Part shown: piece after piece, positions 1 to 7,918 of the stretch
How the letters are laid out: each line of letters begins with the position of its first letter
Numbering within the stretch: the stretch's first letter is position 1
Assembly: GCF_021538615.1 (NCBI RefSeq)
Contig: NZ_JAJHIZ010000003.1
Location: forward strand, 1,364,001 to 1,428,000
Direction of reading: 5' to 3'
Source of the DNA: Niabella agricola
Lineage (GTDB): Bacteria; Bacteroidota; Bacteroidia; Chitinophagales; Chitinophagaceae
Length of the DNA: 64,000 bases
The notes under the pieces: model-generated
Seen by the model: only the letters and a program-made list of their open reading frames with translations
The model's database searches: none
Told to the model about the DNA's origin: nothing
Made by a program: the position numbers and the translations under genes

Positions 1-480
1 TCCGTTTTCGGCAGCAAAGCGAACCTGTGTGTCCTGCAAGCGGAGCATCACCTCTTCCTGGGCCACCAGGATCTGGTTCATCCGGTTGCTGGCTTCCATT
101 CGGGCGGGCTCATCCGGTGCATCACCAATCGCCCTGTAGGCCGTATACAAGCTCTTAAAATATTCAAAATAGCGGATGGCTACAGTTTTAAAATCTTCGC
201 CTCCCGTAAATTTTGAGACATCTATTTTTTCAATCTTGTCGATTTTTTCCTGGATGATTGTTTCCATTTTTTCTGCAGCCGCCGAAACGCATTTATAATC
301 CGCACTGTCCGCACATCGCTTAATCGTATTTTCGGTCTGACGTATCGGCTCTGCAAGACTTTGTTCCAGTGTTGCTACCTCGTCACTATACTGTTTCGCA
401 GACATGGTCACTTTTTCCTTGCAGGCTGTTAAAAGAAAGAATCCCAACGTACATAATACTGTGTTCAATCTCAATCGCAT
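1..480 (-). CDS. Putative lipoprotein of unknown function, 3' end outside the window
   Basis: An open minus-strand frame runs from an ATG at 478-480 to the window edge (160 residues seen, C-terminus missing). The N-terminus is a short charged start, a hydrophobic stretch and a lipobox ending LLTAC at residues 16-20, so it should be acylated and exported. The rest is charged and probably helical, rich in E, K and Q, with coiled-coil-like stretches around residues 35-80 and 125-160. I recognise no family. Two Cys in the mature part (near residues 56 and 64) could form a disulphide. It lies 150 bp downstream of the APC permease on the same strand. Confidence 0.7.
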   Translation of the reverse strand, partial: MRLRLNTVLCTLGFFLLTACKEKVTMSAKQYSDEVATLEQSLAEPIRQTENTIKRCADSADYKCVSAAAEKMETIIQEKIDKIEKIDVSKFTGGEDFKTVAIRYFEYFKSLYTAYRAIGDAPDEPARMEASNRMNQILVAQEEVMLRLQDTQVRFAAENG

Positions 481-629
481 TGATGTATTTATTTTGTATC
501 CAATGAGCGGCCCAAAAGCCTTACTCCTGGCCTGGTTTCCCTGCCCGCATGGTGAACTGCTGTTAACCGCCGGTCCTGTTATTGCAACCCCGACCTTACT
601 GCTAACAACCGCTTATCGCTTTAAGGCCA

Positions 630-2150
630 TCAGGCACCGGTGTTTCCGTTCGGGGTATTACCGGCTTTCCGGGCATAATAATAATAAATAGGCACTCCAA
701 TTATAACAATAACCAGGCCTAATAATGAAGTAAAGGTTTTTTCATATAGCAACCCAATCCCAAGGGTGCCCGCCATCAGGAGGTAAATGATAGGAATTAC
801 CGGGTAACCAAACGCTTTGTAGGGCCGTTCCGCATCCGGACGGCTCCGGCGCAGGCGAAAAACCCCTACAATGGTCAGGATGTAAAACACAACCGTAATG
901 AACACCACATAATCCAGCAGTACCCCATACTGTCCGCTAAGACATAACGCACTCGCCCAGATACATTGAGCCCAAAGTGCCCACTGGGGTACGGCATTTT
1001 TATTGAGCGTGCCAGCCTGGGGAAGGAATAATTTATCTTTGGCCATGGTATAATACACCCGGGCCCCCGAAAGGATGAGCCCGTTGTTACAGCCGAAAGT
1101 TGATATCATGATCATCACCGCGATAATAGCAGCACCGTAATGTCCGAAAATGGAAGACGCAGCGGCTGTGGCCACACGATCCTGGACCGCAAATGCGATA
1201 TTTGGGTCAGCTACTTCCGGAGCATAGGCGACCATTGAGCCCGTAGCGGGTGGTATCATGGGCAAAACGGCCAGATACATCAGGTTGGCCAGCAGGTACA
1301 CCACCGTTACCACCAGGGTGCCCAGAAAAAGGCTCAATCCTACATTGCGTTTGGGATTCTTAATTTCCCCTGCAATAAATGTTACATTTTCCCAGGCTAC
1401 ACTACTAAAAACAGACCCCACCATCGCCGCACTGATCAATCCCAGGGCTACCATCATGCTGCCCGGGGTTTGGAATACAGACCAGCCCTGCTTCACACCA
1501 GCGGCGTCATGAACCGGAGCGGTAAATTTCATATCAAATCCCGTAGCCCAGTTTGCATTCCAGATATCTGCTTTTGCAGCCATCAGCAATCCGAATATGA
1601 TCAGACCGAACAATGAAAAAAGTTTAACAATAGTAAAAACCGTCTGAATGATCTTTCCATCCTTTACACCACGTGTGTTTACGTATGTTAGAAAAATAAT
1701 AAGCGCGATGGAAACCAGCTGTGCAGGAAAGATGCGGATCCAGCCGAATTCAAAAAGCAGGTTCCGTTCATCCATGGTCAGTGCAGGAATAAAATAGCCG
1801 GCAAACTTGCTGAACGCAACGCCCACTGCGGCAATGGTTCCGGTTTGAATGACCGAGAAAAAACTCCAGCCGTATAAAAAGCCCAGCATCGGGCTATACG
1901 CTTCCTTCAGGTACACATACTGCCCACCCGCCTTGGGAAACATGGAAGAAAGTTCGCCATAAGTTACTGCTGCAAAAACGGTCATTAATCCCGTGATCAC
2001 CCATAGGGCCACCAGCCAGCCTGCAGATCCTACCTGCCGGGTCATATCAGCGGTTACAATAAAAATACCGGAACCAATCATGGATCCGGCTACGATCATG
2101 GTACCGTCGAACAAATTGAGCGATTGTTTAAACGTAACTTTCTCAGCCAT
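630..2150 (-). CDS. APC-superfamily amino acid permease
   Basis: A 506-residue polytopic inner-membrane protein of the amino acid-polyamine-organocation superfamily, closest in feel to the LAT/SteT-type exchangers. The unwound first helix carries the substrate-binding GSGIF motif at residues 26-30, and about 12 hydrophobic segments follow. The next motif, GELSSMFPKAGGQYVY, is the usual APC helix-3 signature. The family moves amino acids by proton symport or exchange; the substrate cannot be read from sequence. The ATG at 2148-2150 starts directly before the conserved N-terminus. It is 100 bp downstream of the Skp-like gene and may be a separate transcript. Confidence 0.88.
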   Translation of the reverse strand: MAEKVTFKQSLNLFDGTMIVAGSMIGSGIFIVTADMTRQVGSAGWLVALWVITGLMTVFAAVTYGELSSMFPKAGGQYVYLKEAYSPMLGFLYGWSFFSVIQTGTIAAVGVAFSKFAGYFIPALTMDERNLLFEFGWIRIFPAQLVSIALIIFLTYVNTRGVKDGKIIQTVFTIVKLFSLFGLIIFGLLMAAKADIWNANWATGFDMKFTAPVHDAAGVKQGWSVFQTPGSMMVALGLISAAMVGSVFSSVAWENVTFIAGEIKNPKRNVGLSLFLGTLVVTVVYLLANLMYLAVLPMIPPATGSMVAYAPEVADPNIAFAVQDRVATAAASSIFGHYGAAIIAVMIMISTFGCNNGLILSGARVYYTMAKDKLFLPQAGTLNKNAVPQWALWAQCIWASALCLSGQYGVLLDYVVFITVVFYILTIVGVFRLRRSRPDAERPYKAFGYPVIPIIYLLMAGTLGIGLLYEKTFTSLLGLVIVIIGVPIYYYYARKAGNTPNGNTGA

Positions 2151-2250
2151 TGTTTTAATTTATTAGCTCAAAATAAGATTTTATTGGAAATAAAAGGCAA
2201 AAAAATACCCTGCTAAAAAGCAAGGTGATGACTAAAATCCGGCTGAAGGA

Positions 2251-2862
2251 TTATTTCTTTTCGCTCTTGTATTGCTCATTCAAACCCTTGATCACCTCCC
2301 TCGTAATGTCATAAGTGCTATCTTTATAATAAAACAACCCCGGTTCATAAGCGAAAATAAAGGAGAAAGTGCCGTCGGCATTAAATACTTTCAGGTATTC
2401 TTCAATCTTCTTTTTCACACTCATATTTTTACTGGCTACAAAGTTATTGAATTCATCCATCAGGCTTTGCCGCTTTTCCATCATCTGGTTTTGGGTGGTT
2501 TCCACATCCTGGCGCGCAGCTAATGCCTGTTCTTCCGTCATCGCATTACTTTGTTGCTGATAGCCGCCCACCTTTGCTTTAAACGATTTCTCCATCTTAT
2601 CGAGTTCTCCGGTAATGGCGCTTTTTTTCTTTTCCACCTCCCGCTCTACATTCCTTGCCAGTTCATAATGCTCCTGGATGGAATCCATATCGATATAGGC
2701 AAACACCGCATTCTTATGTAATAAGGAATCTTTGCCCTTGGAAAGCAACGGGCCGGCATGCGAAGCCCCGTTGGCACCGGAGGTTCCGCTAAACTGTTTG
2801 TATAACAAAAAACCCACGGCAACCACCAGTAATGCATTTACAACAAGGAGCGCATTCTTCAT
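2251..2862 (-). CDS. OmpH/Skp-like periplasmic protein
   Basis: 203 residues: an N-terminal hydrophobic signal or anchor (1-20), a Gly/Ser/Ala-rich linker, then a domain opening with FAYIDMDSIQEHYE, followed by a long E/K/Q-rich coiled coil (about 65-150). That layout is the OmpH/Skp family, whose trimers hold unfolded outer-membrane proteins in the periplasm. Bacteroidota often carry several copies. The C-terminal part (FSFIFAYEPGLFYYKDSTYDIT) matches the usual strand region that ends the Skp body. It lies downstream of the nusG terminator and so is probably not part of the secE-nusG transcript. Confidence 0.8.
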   Translation of the reverse strand: MKNALLVVNALLVVAVGFLLYKQFSGTSGANGASHAGPLLSKGKDSLLHKNAVFAYIDMDSIQEHYELARNVEREVEKKKSAITGELDKMEKSFKAKVGGYQQQSNAMTEEQALAARQDVETTQNQMMEKRQSLMDEFNNFVASKNMSVKKKIEEYLKVFNADGTFSFIFAYEPGLFYYKDSTYDITREVIKGLNEQYKSEKK

Positions 2863-2963
2863 TTCTCAATTTTTACAATAAATATAAAACAACTTGCAAT
2901 ATACCAATGAATTAAACAAAAAAAATATCCGGATGTGTATCTTATGATAGCCTTAACACCACG

Positions 2964-2996
2964 AAAAAGCCGCCCCAACTGTATCGGGGCGGCTTT
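2964..2996 (-). terminator. Terminator after nusG
   Basis: On the minus strand an 11-bp perfect stem (AAAGCCGCCCC / GGGGCGGCTTT) with a 9-nt loop is followed by a short T-run. It lies 22 bp past the nusG stop and closes the tRNA-tuf-secE-nusG unit. Confidence 0.9.
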
Positions 2997-3017
2997 GCTT
3001 AATATTCTTACAGGGTC

Positions 3018-3611
3018 TTAAACAATTTTTTCAACCTGCATATAGTTCAGTTCCACCGGTGTTGATCTTCCAAAGATCTTTACGGTAACTTTCAGTTTTT
3101 TCTTTTCGTCATTCACTTCTTCAATTACGCCGTTAAAGTCATTAAACGGTCCCTCCACAATCTTGATGGTTTCACCAACAATAAAGGGCTCTACCATGCT
3201 TACTCCGCCGGCCTCTGCCATTTCATCCATTCTGCCCAGCATCTTGTTTACTTCAGCTTTACGGAGTGCAATGGGGTTATCCTTTCCCAGAAAATGAATG
3301 ACACTGTTTGTATTAACCACCAGGTCTCTCAGGTCATCGCTCATTTTTCCATCCAGCACCTCAATCATTACATACCCCGGGTAATAGTTCCGCTCCCGCA
3401 TTACCTTTTTCCCGTTCTGTACTTTATATACCTTTTCAACGGGAAGGAACACCTGCTTTACCACCTTTTCAAACTCGCTTCTCGAAATTTCCTTGTCCAG
3501 ATACTCCTTAACCTTCCGCTCTTTACCGCTCACCACCCGCAATACATACCATTTGGTATCCTGCTGGGGTGCTGCCGGAGTCGTATTATCTGTTGTGTTT
3601 ACACCTTCCAT
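3018..3611 (-). CDS. nusG: Transcription termination/antitermination factor NusG
   Basis: 197 residues. After a Thr/Pro/Gln-rich N-terminal tail comes the NGN domain (about 19-120, starting KWYVLRVVSGKERKVKEYL), which binds the RNA polymerase clamp. A C-terminal KOW domain follows (about 142-195, with GETIKIVEGPFNDFNGVIEE), which contacts Rho or ribosomal protein S10. The start ATG is 3 bp past the secE stop, so the two are translationally linked. In most bacteria rplK comes next; here a terminator follows instead. Confidence 0.97.
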   Translation of the reverse strand: MEGVNTTDNTTPAAPQQDTKWYVLRVVSGKERKVKEYLDKEISRSEFEKVVKQVFLPVEKVYKVQNGKKVMRERNYYPGYVMIEVLDGKMSDDLRDLVVNTNSVIHFLGKDNPIALRKAEVNKMLGRMDEMAEAGGVSMVEPFIVGETIKIVEGPFNDFNGVIEEVNDEKKKLKVTVKIFGRSTPVELNYMQVEKIV

Positions 3612-3614
3612 GCT

Positions 3615-3812
3615 CTAACTATAAAGGATTTTGTATAAAAAATTAAGCCCGCCTCCGGCAATAAAATCCATCAGCCAGATCATCACGGTGATCAGCACTG
3701 TAGCGCCCAACACAATCATTGTAGACTGTTGCAGTTCGCCCCAGGTAGGCCAGGTTACTTTTTCTGCCAGCTCCTTATAGCTGTTTTTTACATAATCTCC
3801 GAACTTGCTCAT
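3615..3812 (-). CDS. secE: Preprotein translocase subunit SecE
   Basis: 65 residues, the short single-span form typical of most bacteria. An amphipathic N-terminal helix carries the WPTW motif at 21-24, and one membrane helix follows (about 31-56). SecE clamps SecY in the SecYEG channel. It sits between tRNA-Trp and nusG, the usual place. Confidence 0.96.
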   Translation of the reverse strand: MSKFGDYVKNSYKELAEKVTWPTWGELQQSTMIVLGATVLITVMIWLMDFIAGGGLNFLYKILYS

Positions 3813-3823
3813 CTTAATAATTT

Positions 3824-3872
3824 ATGGTTCATAGTTTACGGTTCATGGTTATGTAGCATTACTATGAACTAT
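3824..3872. repeat. Inverted repeat with partial direct repeat in the trnW-secE spacer
   Basis: Arms ATGGTTCATAGT (3824-3835) and ACTATGAACTAT (3861-3872) are near-perfect reverse complements. A second GGTTCATGG copy lies between them. In RNA it would fold as a hairpin between tRNA-Trp and secE; it has no T-tract. Confidence 0.6.
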
Positions 3873-3899
3873 TAACGAAAAAACAATGAACGTGTTTAG

Positions 3900-3970
3900 C
3901 ACGGGCACAAGGATTCGAACCCTGATCAAAGGTTTTGGAGACCTCTATTCTACCATTGAACTATGCCCGT
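3900..3970 (-). tRNA. tRNA-Trp (CCA)
   Basis: The minus strand folds as a cloverleaf: acceptor ACGGGCA/TGCCCGT, anticodon loop CTCCAAA giving CCA, T-arm GGGTTCGAATCC, discriminator G. No 3' CCA is encoded. It lies between tuf and secE, a common place for this tRNA. Confidence 0.97.
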
Positions 3971-4084
3971 GTGTAGCCGGGATGAACCCGGCTTGAAGAA
4001 CTTTTTACAAACAACTGAATAAATAGGATTGTAATCTTTTCTATTCCTGTCTTCCATGTTACCGGAAGAACCATGCCTGTAAAC

Positions 4085-4119
4085 TAATTAGCTAATCAGC
4101 GGCTGCCAATTAGCTAATT
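4085..4119. repeat. AT-rich inverted repeat after tuf
   Basis: Perfect 11-bp arms AATTAGCTAAT and ATTAGCTAATT flank a 12-13 bp centre, 30 bp past the tuf stop. Without a T-run it is not a classic terminator. It could be a processing or attenuation hairpin between tuf and tRNA-Trp. Confidence 0.6.
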
Positions 4120-4147
4120 GGTTATATTTCAAAGAATCTTATCAAAA

Positions 4148-5335
4148 TTATTTGATAATCTCAGTTACCTGACCTGCACCTACTGTACGGCCACCTTCAC
4201 GAATCGCGAACTTCAAACCTTTTTCCATCGCGATCGGAGTGATCAGTTTTACAGTCAGAGAAGTGTTATCGCCAGGCATGATCATCTCAGTACCTTCAGC
4301 TAATGTACACTCACCGGTTACATCCGTTGTACGGAAATAGAACTGAGGACGGTATTTGTTGAAGAACGGAGTGTGACGGCCACCTTCATCTTTGCTCAGT
4401 ACATAAACCTCAGCTTTGAATTCAGTGTGCGGAGTGATAGATCCGGGTTTGCAGATTACCATACCACGACGGATCTGGGTTTTCTCAATACCACGTAACA
4501 ACAGACCTGCGTTATCACCAGCTTCACCTTCATCCAGGATCTTACGGAACATTTCCACACCTGTTACAGTAGAAGTCAGAGGTTTTTCCATCAGACCTAC
4601 GATTTCTACAGGCTCACCGGTTTTGATTTTACCTCTTTCGATACGACCTGTTGCAACAGTACCACGACCAGTGATAGAGAACACGTCCTCAACACTCATC
4701 AGGAACGGAAGATCGATCGGACGGGGAGGCAGCGGAATATAGCTGTCTACAGCATCCATCAGTTCAGTGATCGCACCAACCCATTTTTCTTCGCCAGCCA
4801 GAGCGCCGGTTGCAGAACCTTTAATGATAGGAGTGTTGTCACCATCGAAACCACGCTTTGTTAACTCATCGCGTACTTCCATTTCAACCAGATCCAACAG
4901 TTCAGGATCGTCAACCAGGTCAACTTTATTTAAGAAAACCACCATTTTAGGTACACCAACCTGTGCAGCCAAAAGGATGTGCTCTTTTGTTTGAGGCATC
5001 GGACCATCAGTAGCCGCTACCACCAGGATGGCTCCATCCATCTGGGCAGCACCAGTGATCATATTTTTAACGTAGTCAGCGTGACCGGGGCAATCTACGT
5101 GTGCGTAGTGACGAGTAGCAGTTTCATATTCTACGTGAGCTGTATTAATTGTAATACCTCTCTCTTTCTCTTCTGGTGCACCATCGATATCGTCATATTT
5201 TTTTGCCTGAGCTAAACCTTTCTTAGAAAGAATCTCGGTAATAGCGGCAGTCAAAGTGGTTTTACCATGGTCAACGTGGCCAATGGTACCAATGTTTACG
5301 TGGGGTTTCTCCCGCTTAAAGGTCTCTTTTGACAT
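4148..5335 (-). CDS. tuf: Elongation factor Tu
   Basis: 395 residues, full length for EF-Tu, the GTPase that brings aminoacyl-tRNA to the ribosome. Visible motifs are the P-loop GHVDHGKT (19-26), DCPGH of switch II (81-85), NKVD (136-139), and domain II/III signatures such as [12 protein letters not shown]. The ATG gives the usual [14 protein letters not shown] start. Four tRNA genes precede it and tRNA-Trp follows, the same Thr-Tyr-Gly-Thr-tuf order as the E. coli thrU-tufB operon. Confidence 0.99.
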   Translation of the reverse strand: MSKETFKREKPHVNIGTIGHVDHGKTTLTAAITEILSKKGLAQAKKYDDIDGAPEEKERGITINTAHVEYETATRHYAHVDCPGHADYVKNMITGAAQMDGAILVVAATDGPMPQTKEHILLAAQVGVPKMVVFLNKVDLVDDPELLDLVEMEVRDELTKRGFDGDNTPIIKGSATGALAGEEKWVGAITELMDAVDSYIPLPPRPIDLPFLMSVEDVFSITGRGTVATGRIERGKIKTGEPVEIVGLMEKPLTSTVTGVEMFRKILDEGEAGDNAGLLLRGIEKTQIRRGMVICKPGSITPHTEFKAEVYVLSKDEGGRHTPFFNKYRPQFYFRTTDVTGECTLAEGTEMIMPGDNTSLTVKLITPIAMEKGLKFAIREGGRTVGAGQVTEIIK

Positions 5336-5380
5336 TGTTATCTTTTTTAATTGTTTTTACTAAATTTTTATTTATTCACA

Positions 5381-5400
5381 AATCCAGCCGGGGCTGGATT
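5381..5400 (-). other. Hairpin in the tuf 5' leader
   Basis: AATCCAGCC and GGCTGGATT form a perfect 9-bp inverted repeat about 45 bp upstream of the tuf start, between tRNA-Thr(GGT) and tuf. It may mark RNA processing that separates the tRNAs from the tuf message. Confidence 0.5.
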
Positions 5401-5504
5401 GTAATACATCGATGAATCGCTTCTACAGAGGTGCAACTCATCTAAAATACCAAAAGAAGAGCCATTAGTACTGGTTTTACCCAGAATGACTGCTTCTATT
5501 TTAG

Positions 5505-5576
<72 letters not shown>

Positions 5577-5656
5577 GATCTCAGTTGATAGCTCAGAATC
5601 TGTTTAACACAAATCCTTCGCCTGCAACGGGGCAGGCTCAACTACAAACGAAACAG

Positions 5657-5729
5657 AGCGGGAGACGAGGCTCGAACTCGCCACCTATAGCTTGGAAGGC
5701 TATCGCTCTACCAAATGAGCTACTCCCGC
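5657..5729 (-). tRNA. tRNA-Gly (TCC)
   Basis: Acceptor GCGGGAG/CTCCCGC, anticodon loop CTTCCAA giving TCC, T-arm GAGTTCGAGCCTC. CCA is not encoded. Third of four tRNAs in the tuf unit. Confidence 0.97.
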
Positions 5730-5731
5730 TT

Positions 5732-5857
5732 ATCAATTTGAAAATTTGAAGATGAACTAATTTGAACATCAGTCATCCCAAAATCGTCAAATTCAAAGAA
5801 CTTTCATATTTGAAACGTGTCATTTTCAAATCTTCAAATTCACACATTTTCAAATTG
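5732..5857. repeat. Imperfect inverted repeat in the tRNA-Gly/tRNA-Tyr spacer
   Basis: CAATTTGAAAATTTGAAGA at the left end reappears inverted at the right end as TCTTCAAATT...TTTTCAAATTG. Several AATTTGAA words lie between. The whole spacer could fold back between two tRNAs. It resembles the ATTTGAGA-type runs at 12222-12252 and 29431-29472. Confidence 0.55.
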
Positions 5858-5862
5858 AACAG

Positions 5863-5945
<83 letters not shown>

Positions 5946-5977
5946 AAACCAAAGCCATTCCCGGAGGAATGCTTATG

Positions 5978-6050
5978 AGCCGAAGAAGGGAGTCGAACCC
6001 GCGACCTGCTGATTACAAATCAGCTGCTCTACCAACTGAGCTACTTCGGC
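5978..6050 (-). tRNA. tRNA-Thr (TGT)
   Basis: Acceptor GCCGAAG/CTTCGGC, anticodon loop ATTTGTAA giving TGT, T-arm GGGTTCGACTCCC. First gene of the tRNA-tuf-secE-nusG unit. Confidence 0.97.
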
Positions 6051-6122
6051 TTATAAAAAGAACTAATTTCTGGTAGTTAGTGGCTGAAACACAGTACTGA
6101 ACAGCTCCAAAAATTGGGAAGG

Positions 6123-6130
6123 CAAAAGTA
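6123..6130 (-). promoter_or_regulatory. Candidate -7 box for the tRNA-tuf unit
   Basis: The minus strand reads TACTTTTG, a full match to the Bacteroidota -7 consensus TAnnTTTG, about 73 bp ahead of tRNA-Thr(TGT). No clear TTTG at -33 was found, so the call rests on the -7 box and its position. Confidence 0.5.
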
Positions 6131-6225
6131 AGGCTTTTTTATCATTCAATAAATTTTGTTGCACAATTTTTTTATAATTTTTTATTGCTAAAATAAAACG
6201 GATAACCGGTGCCCTTTTTTGCTGT

Positions 6226-6960
6226 TTACGAAGGCTTTTCTGCTGCAATTAAAATAAAAAGCGGCCGTCGTGTTTCATCCTGCATCCCGGGAAGGTGCAA
6301 CAGTTCCGGCCCTGGCTGCGGCTCTGCTATTTGCCGGATCCTGAACCCTGTGTCCAGCAAGGTATTGATCCAGGTGGCCATAGTGCGATGGTACTTAACC
6401 ACTTCGTGATCCAGGAAACGGGTTGTTCTTTGGCCTTCTTCCTGGTAATGGTCTACCGGCCAGTGCAGCCGGTTTCCTGTTGCATCACAAAACCAATCCT
6501 GGGCTGCCCGCGCTGTAAACACCGGATGTTCTGCAGAAAAGACAAAAGCACCGCCGGCAGCGAGCATACTCAGCACTTTTGAGCAAATGCTTCTATAATC
6601 TGCAACATAATGCAACGCCAGGGAGCTGATGACCACATCAAAGGAATCCGGCGGAAATTCAACGGTCTCAATGGATTGTTGGAAGTACTGAATTTGGATA
6701 AACTCTTTATAGCTCCGGGCCTGCTCCAGCATTTTTTCCGACAGATCCACACCAGCTACCCCGGCAGCACCTTGTTCCGCCGCATACCGGCAATGCCACC
6801 CATAACCACACCCAAGGTCCAGCACCCGTTTGCCCTTCAGATCCGGCAGCATCGCGCGTAACACCGGCCACTCCCCTGCCGCACTCAACCCCTCTTGTGA
6901 ACGGGGCATGCGGCTGTAACTCTCAAAAAATGAGGGATCGTCGTATTTGTTCTGTTCCAT
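6226..6960 (-). CDS. Class I SAM-dependent methyltransferase
   Basis: 244 residues. Motif I VLDLGCGYG (46-54) and the acidic end of strand 2 (GVDLSEKMLEQA) mark a Rossmann-fold methyltransferase of the Methyltransf_11/25 type. SFDVVISSLALHYVADY is the motif II/III region. These are cytosolic enzymes; the substrate cannot be read from sequence. It lies alone between the tRNA-tuf unit and a broken lipoprotein gene, in one of the two breaks in the ribosomal/RNA polymerase block. Confidence 0.85.
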   Translation of the reverse strand: MEQNKYDDPSFFESYSRMPRSQEGLSAAGEWPVLRAMLPDLKGKRVLDLGCGYGWHCRYAAEQGAAGVAGVDLSEKMLEQARSYKEFIQIQYFQQSIETVEFPPDSFDVVISSLALHYVADYRSICSKVLSMLAAGGAFVFSAEHPVFTARAAQDWFCDATGNRLHWPVDHYQEEGQRTTRFLDHEVVKYHRTMATWINTLLDTGFRIRQIAEPQPGPELLHLPGMQDETRRPLFILIAAEKPS

Positions 6961-6969
6961 AGTGCGAAA

Positions 6970-7677
6970 TTACCAGTCTCTTTTTTTAATTACTGCTCTG
7001 AAAAAACTATCGACCTTATTACCGAGGGGATCCCCGTATTCATTATAAAAGACAGATTCGAAGGAAATATAGCCATACAGGCTATCCCCTATGGAATAGC
7101 CTGCCTTGTCCAATACCAGTTTTTGCCATAACGGAACATTTAGTGGTTCTATCTCCTCGTCATCATTATATCGTCATAATAGCAAGGCATAACGAGGCAT
7201 TTACGCCCGCACAGGTAAATAGAAAACCCTTTTCCGCCGAATCCGTACCAGACGCCTATTCGAATTTCCAGGGTATCGTTTTTTAAATACGCCTGGCGAT
7301 TATTGTTCGCCCCTATATTATTTGAAAATAATGATCCTCCCCTTCAAAATAGTTCCGTACAGTAATATAGTGGTCAACTTTGGATGAAGGTTTTGCCGGA
7401 AGGGAGCGATCGCCGTTCTCCTTAAAGGGATTTGAAAGGGGTCCTCACTCCTGTTCATCTATTGATAGGCCGTATCCGTTGAAAAATCCAGATTCACTTC
7501 AAAGGCGCTCCAGTAACGAGCATCCTGGCAGAAAACGGCAAACCGGTGCAGATTGCGTGTATCGTGCCTGTATACACTGTCTGCAACCATTTCCATCCGG
7601 TTACGCGGCAATTGAAGGAATGCATTTTTAACAGGTTTCGACTGGCATTCGACTAAGGCTCCGGTCAATAACAGCAT
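6970..7677 (-). pseudogene. Decayed lipoprotein gene with several frameshifts
   Basis: A minus-strand lipoprotein start at 7675-7677 (MLLLTGALVEC lipobox) runs to an in-frame TAG near 7459. Plausible coding sequence then continues in other frames: SKVDHYITVRNYFEGE (around 7350), then NNNRQAYLKNDTLEIRIGVW and YGFGGKGFSIYLCGR (7310-7200), then after another shift EIEPLNVPLWQKLVLDKAGY through FFRAVIKKRDW, with stop TAA at 6970-6972. Joined, these give a protein of about 235 residues. I recognise no family. At least three frame changes argue against sequencing error, though that should be excluded. It ends 10 bp from the methyltransferase start. Confidence 0.6.
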
Positions 7678-7865
7678 AAAGCATCCGGTACGCGTAGAGA
7701 TCCGATTTGTCTAATAAGGACCCAGTATCCAAAATATTCTTTATACCCGGTCAGTGCGAACACTGCCCGTGGTGCTTTTAATAAAAAAAGATAGCCGTCT
7801 ATTATAAGATGCTTTTACCATCAAAAATTGCATAAAAAGGCCTGCCCGGTTCCTCATTGTCTTTA

Positions 7866-7898
7866 TAAAAAAAGAGCGGTTTTTTAAGCCGCTCTTTT
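7866..7898 (-). terminator. Terminator after rpoC
   Basis: Minus strand: AAGAGCGGCTT and an opposing AACCGCTCTT arm around an A-rich loop, followed by a seven-T run. About 20 bp past the rpoC stop. Confidence 0.85.
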
Positions 7899-7918
7899 GA
7901 TCTATAAGGTAAAAAAAC

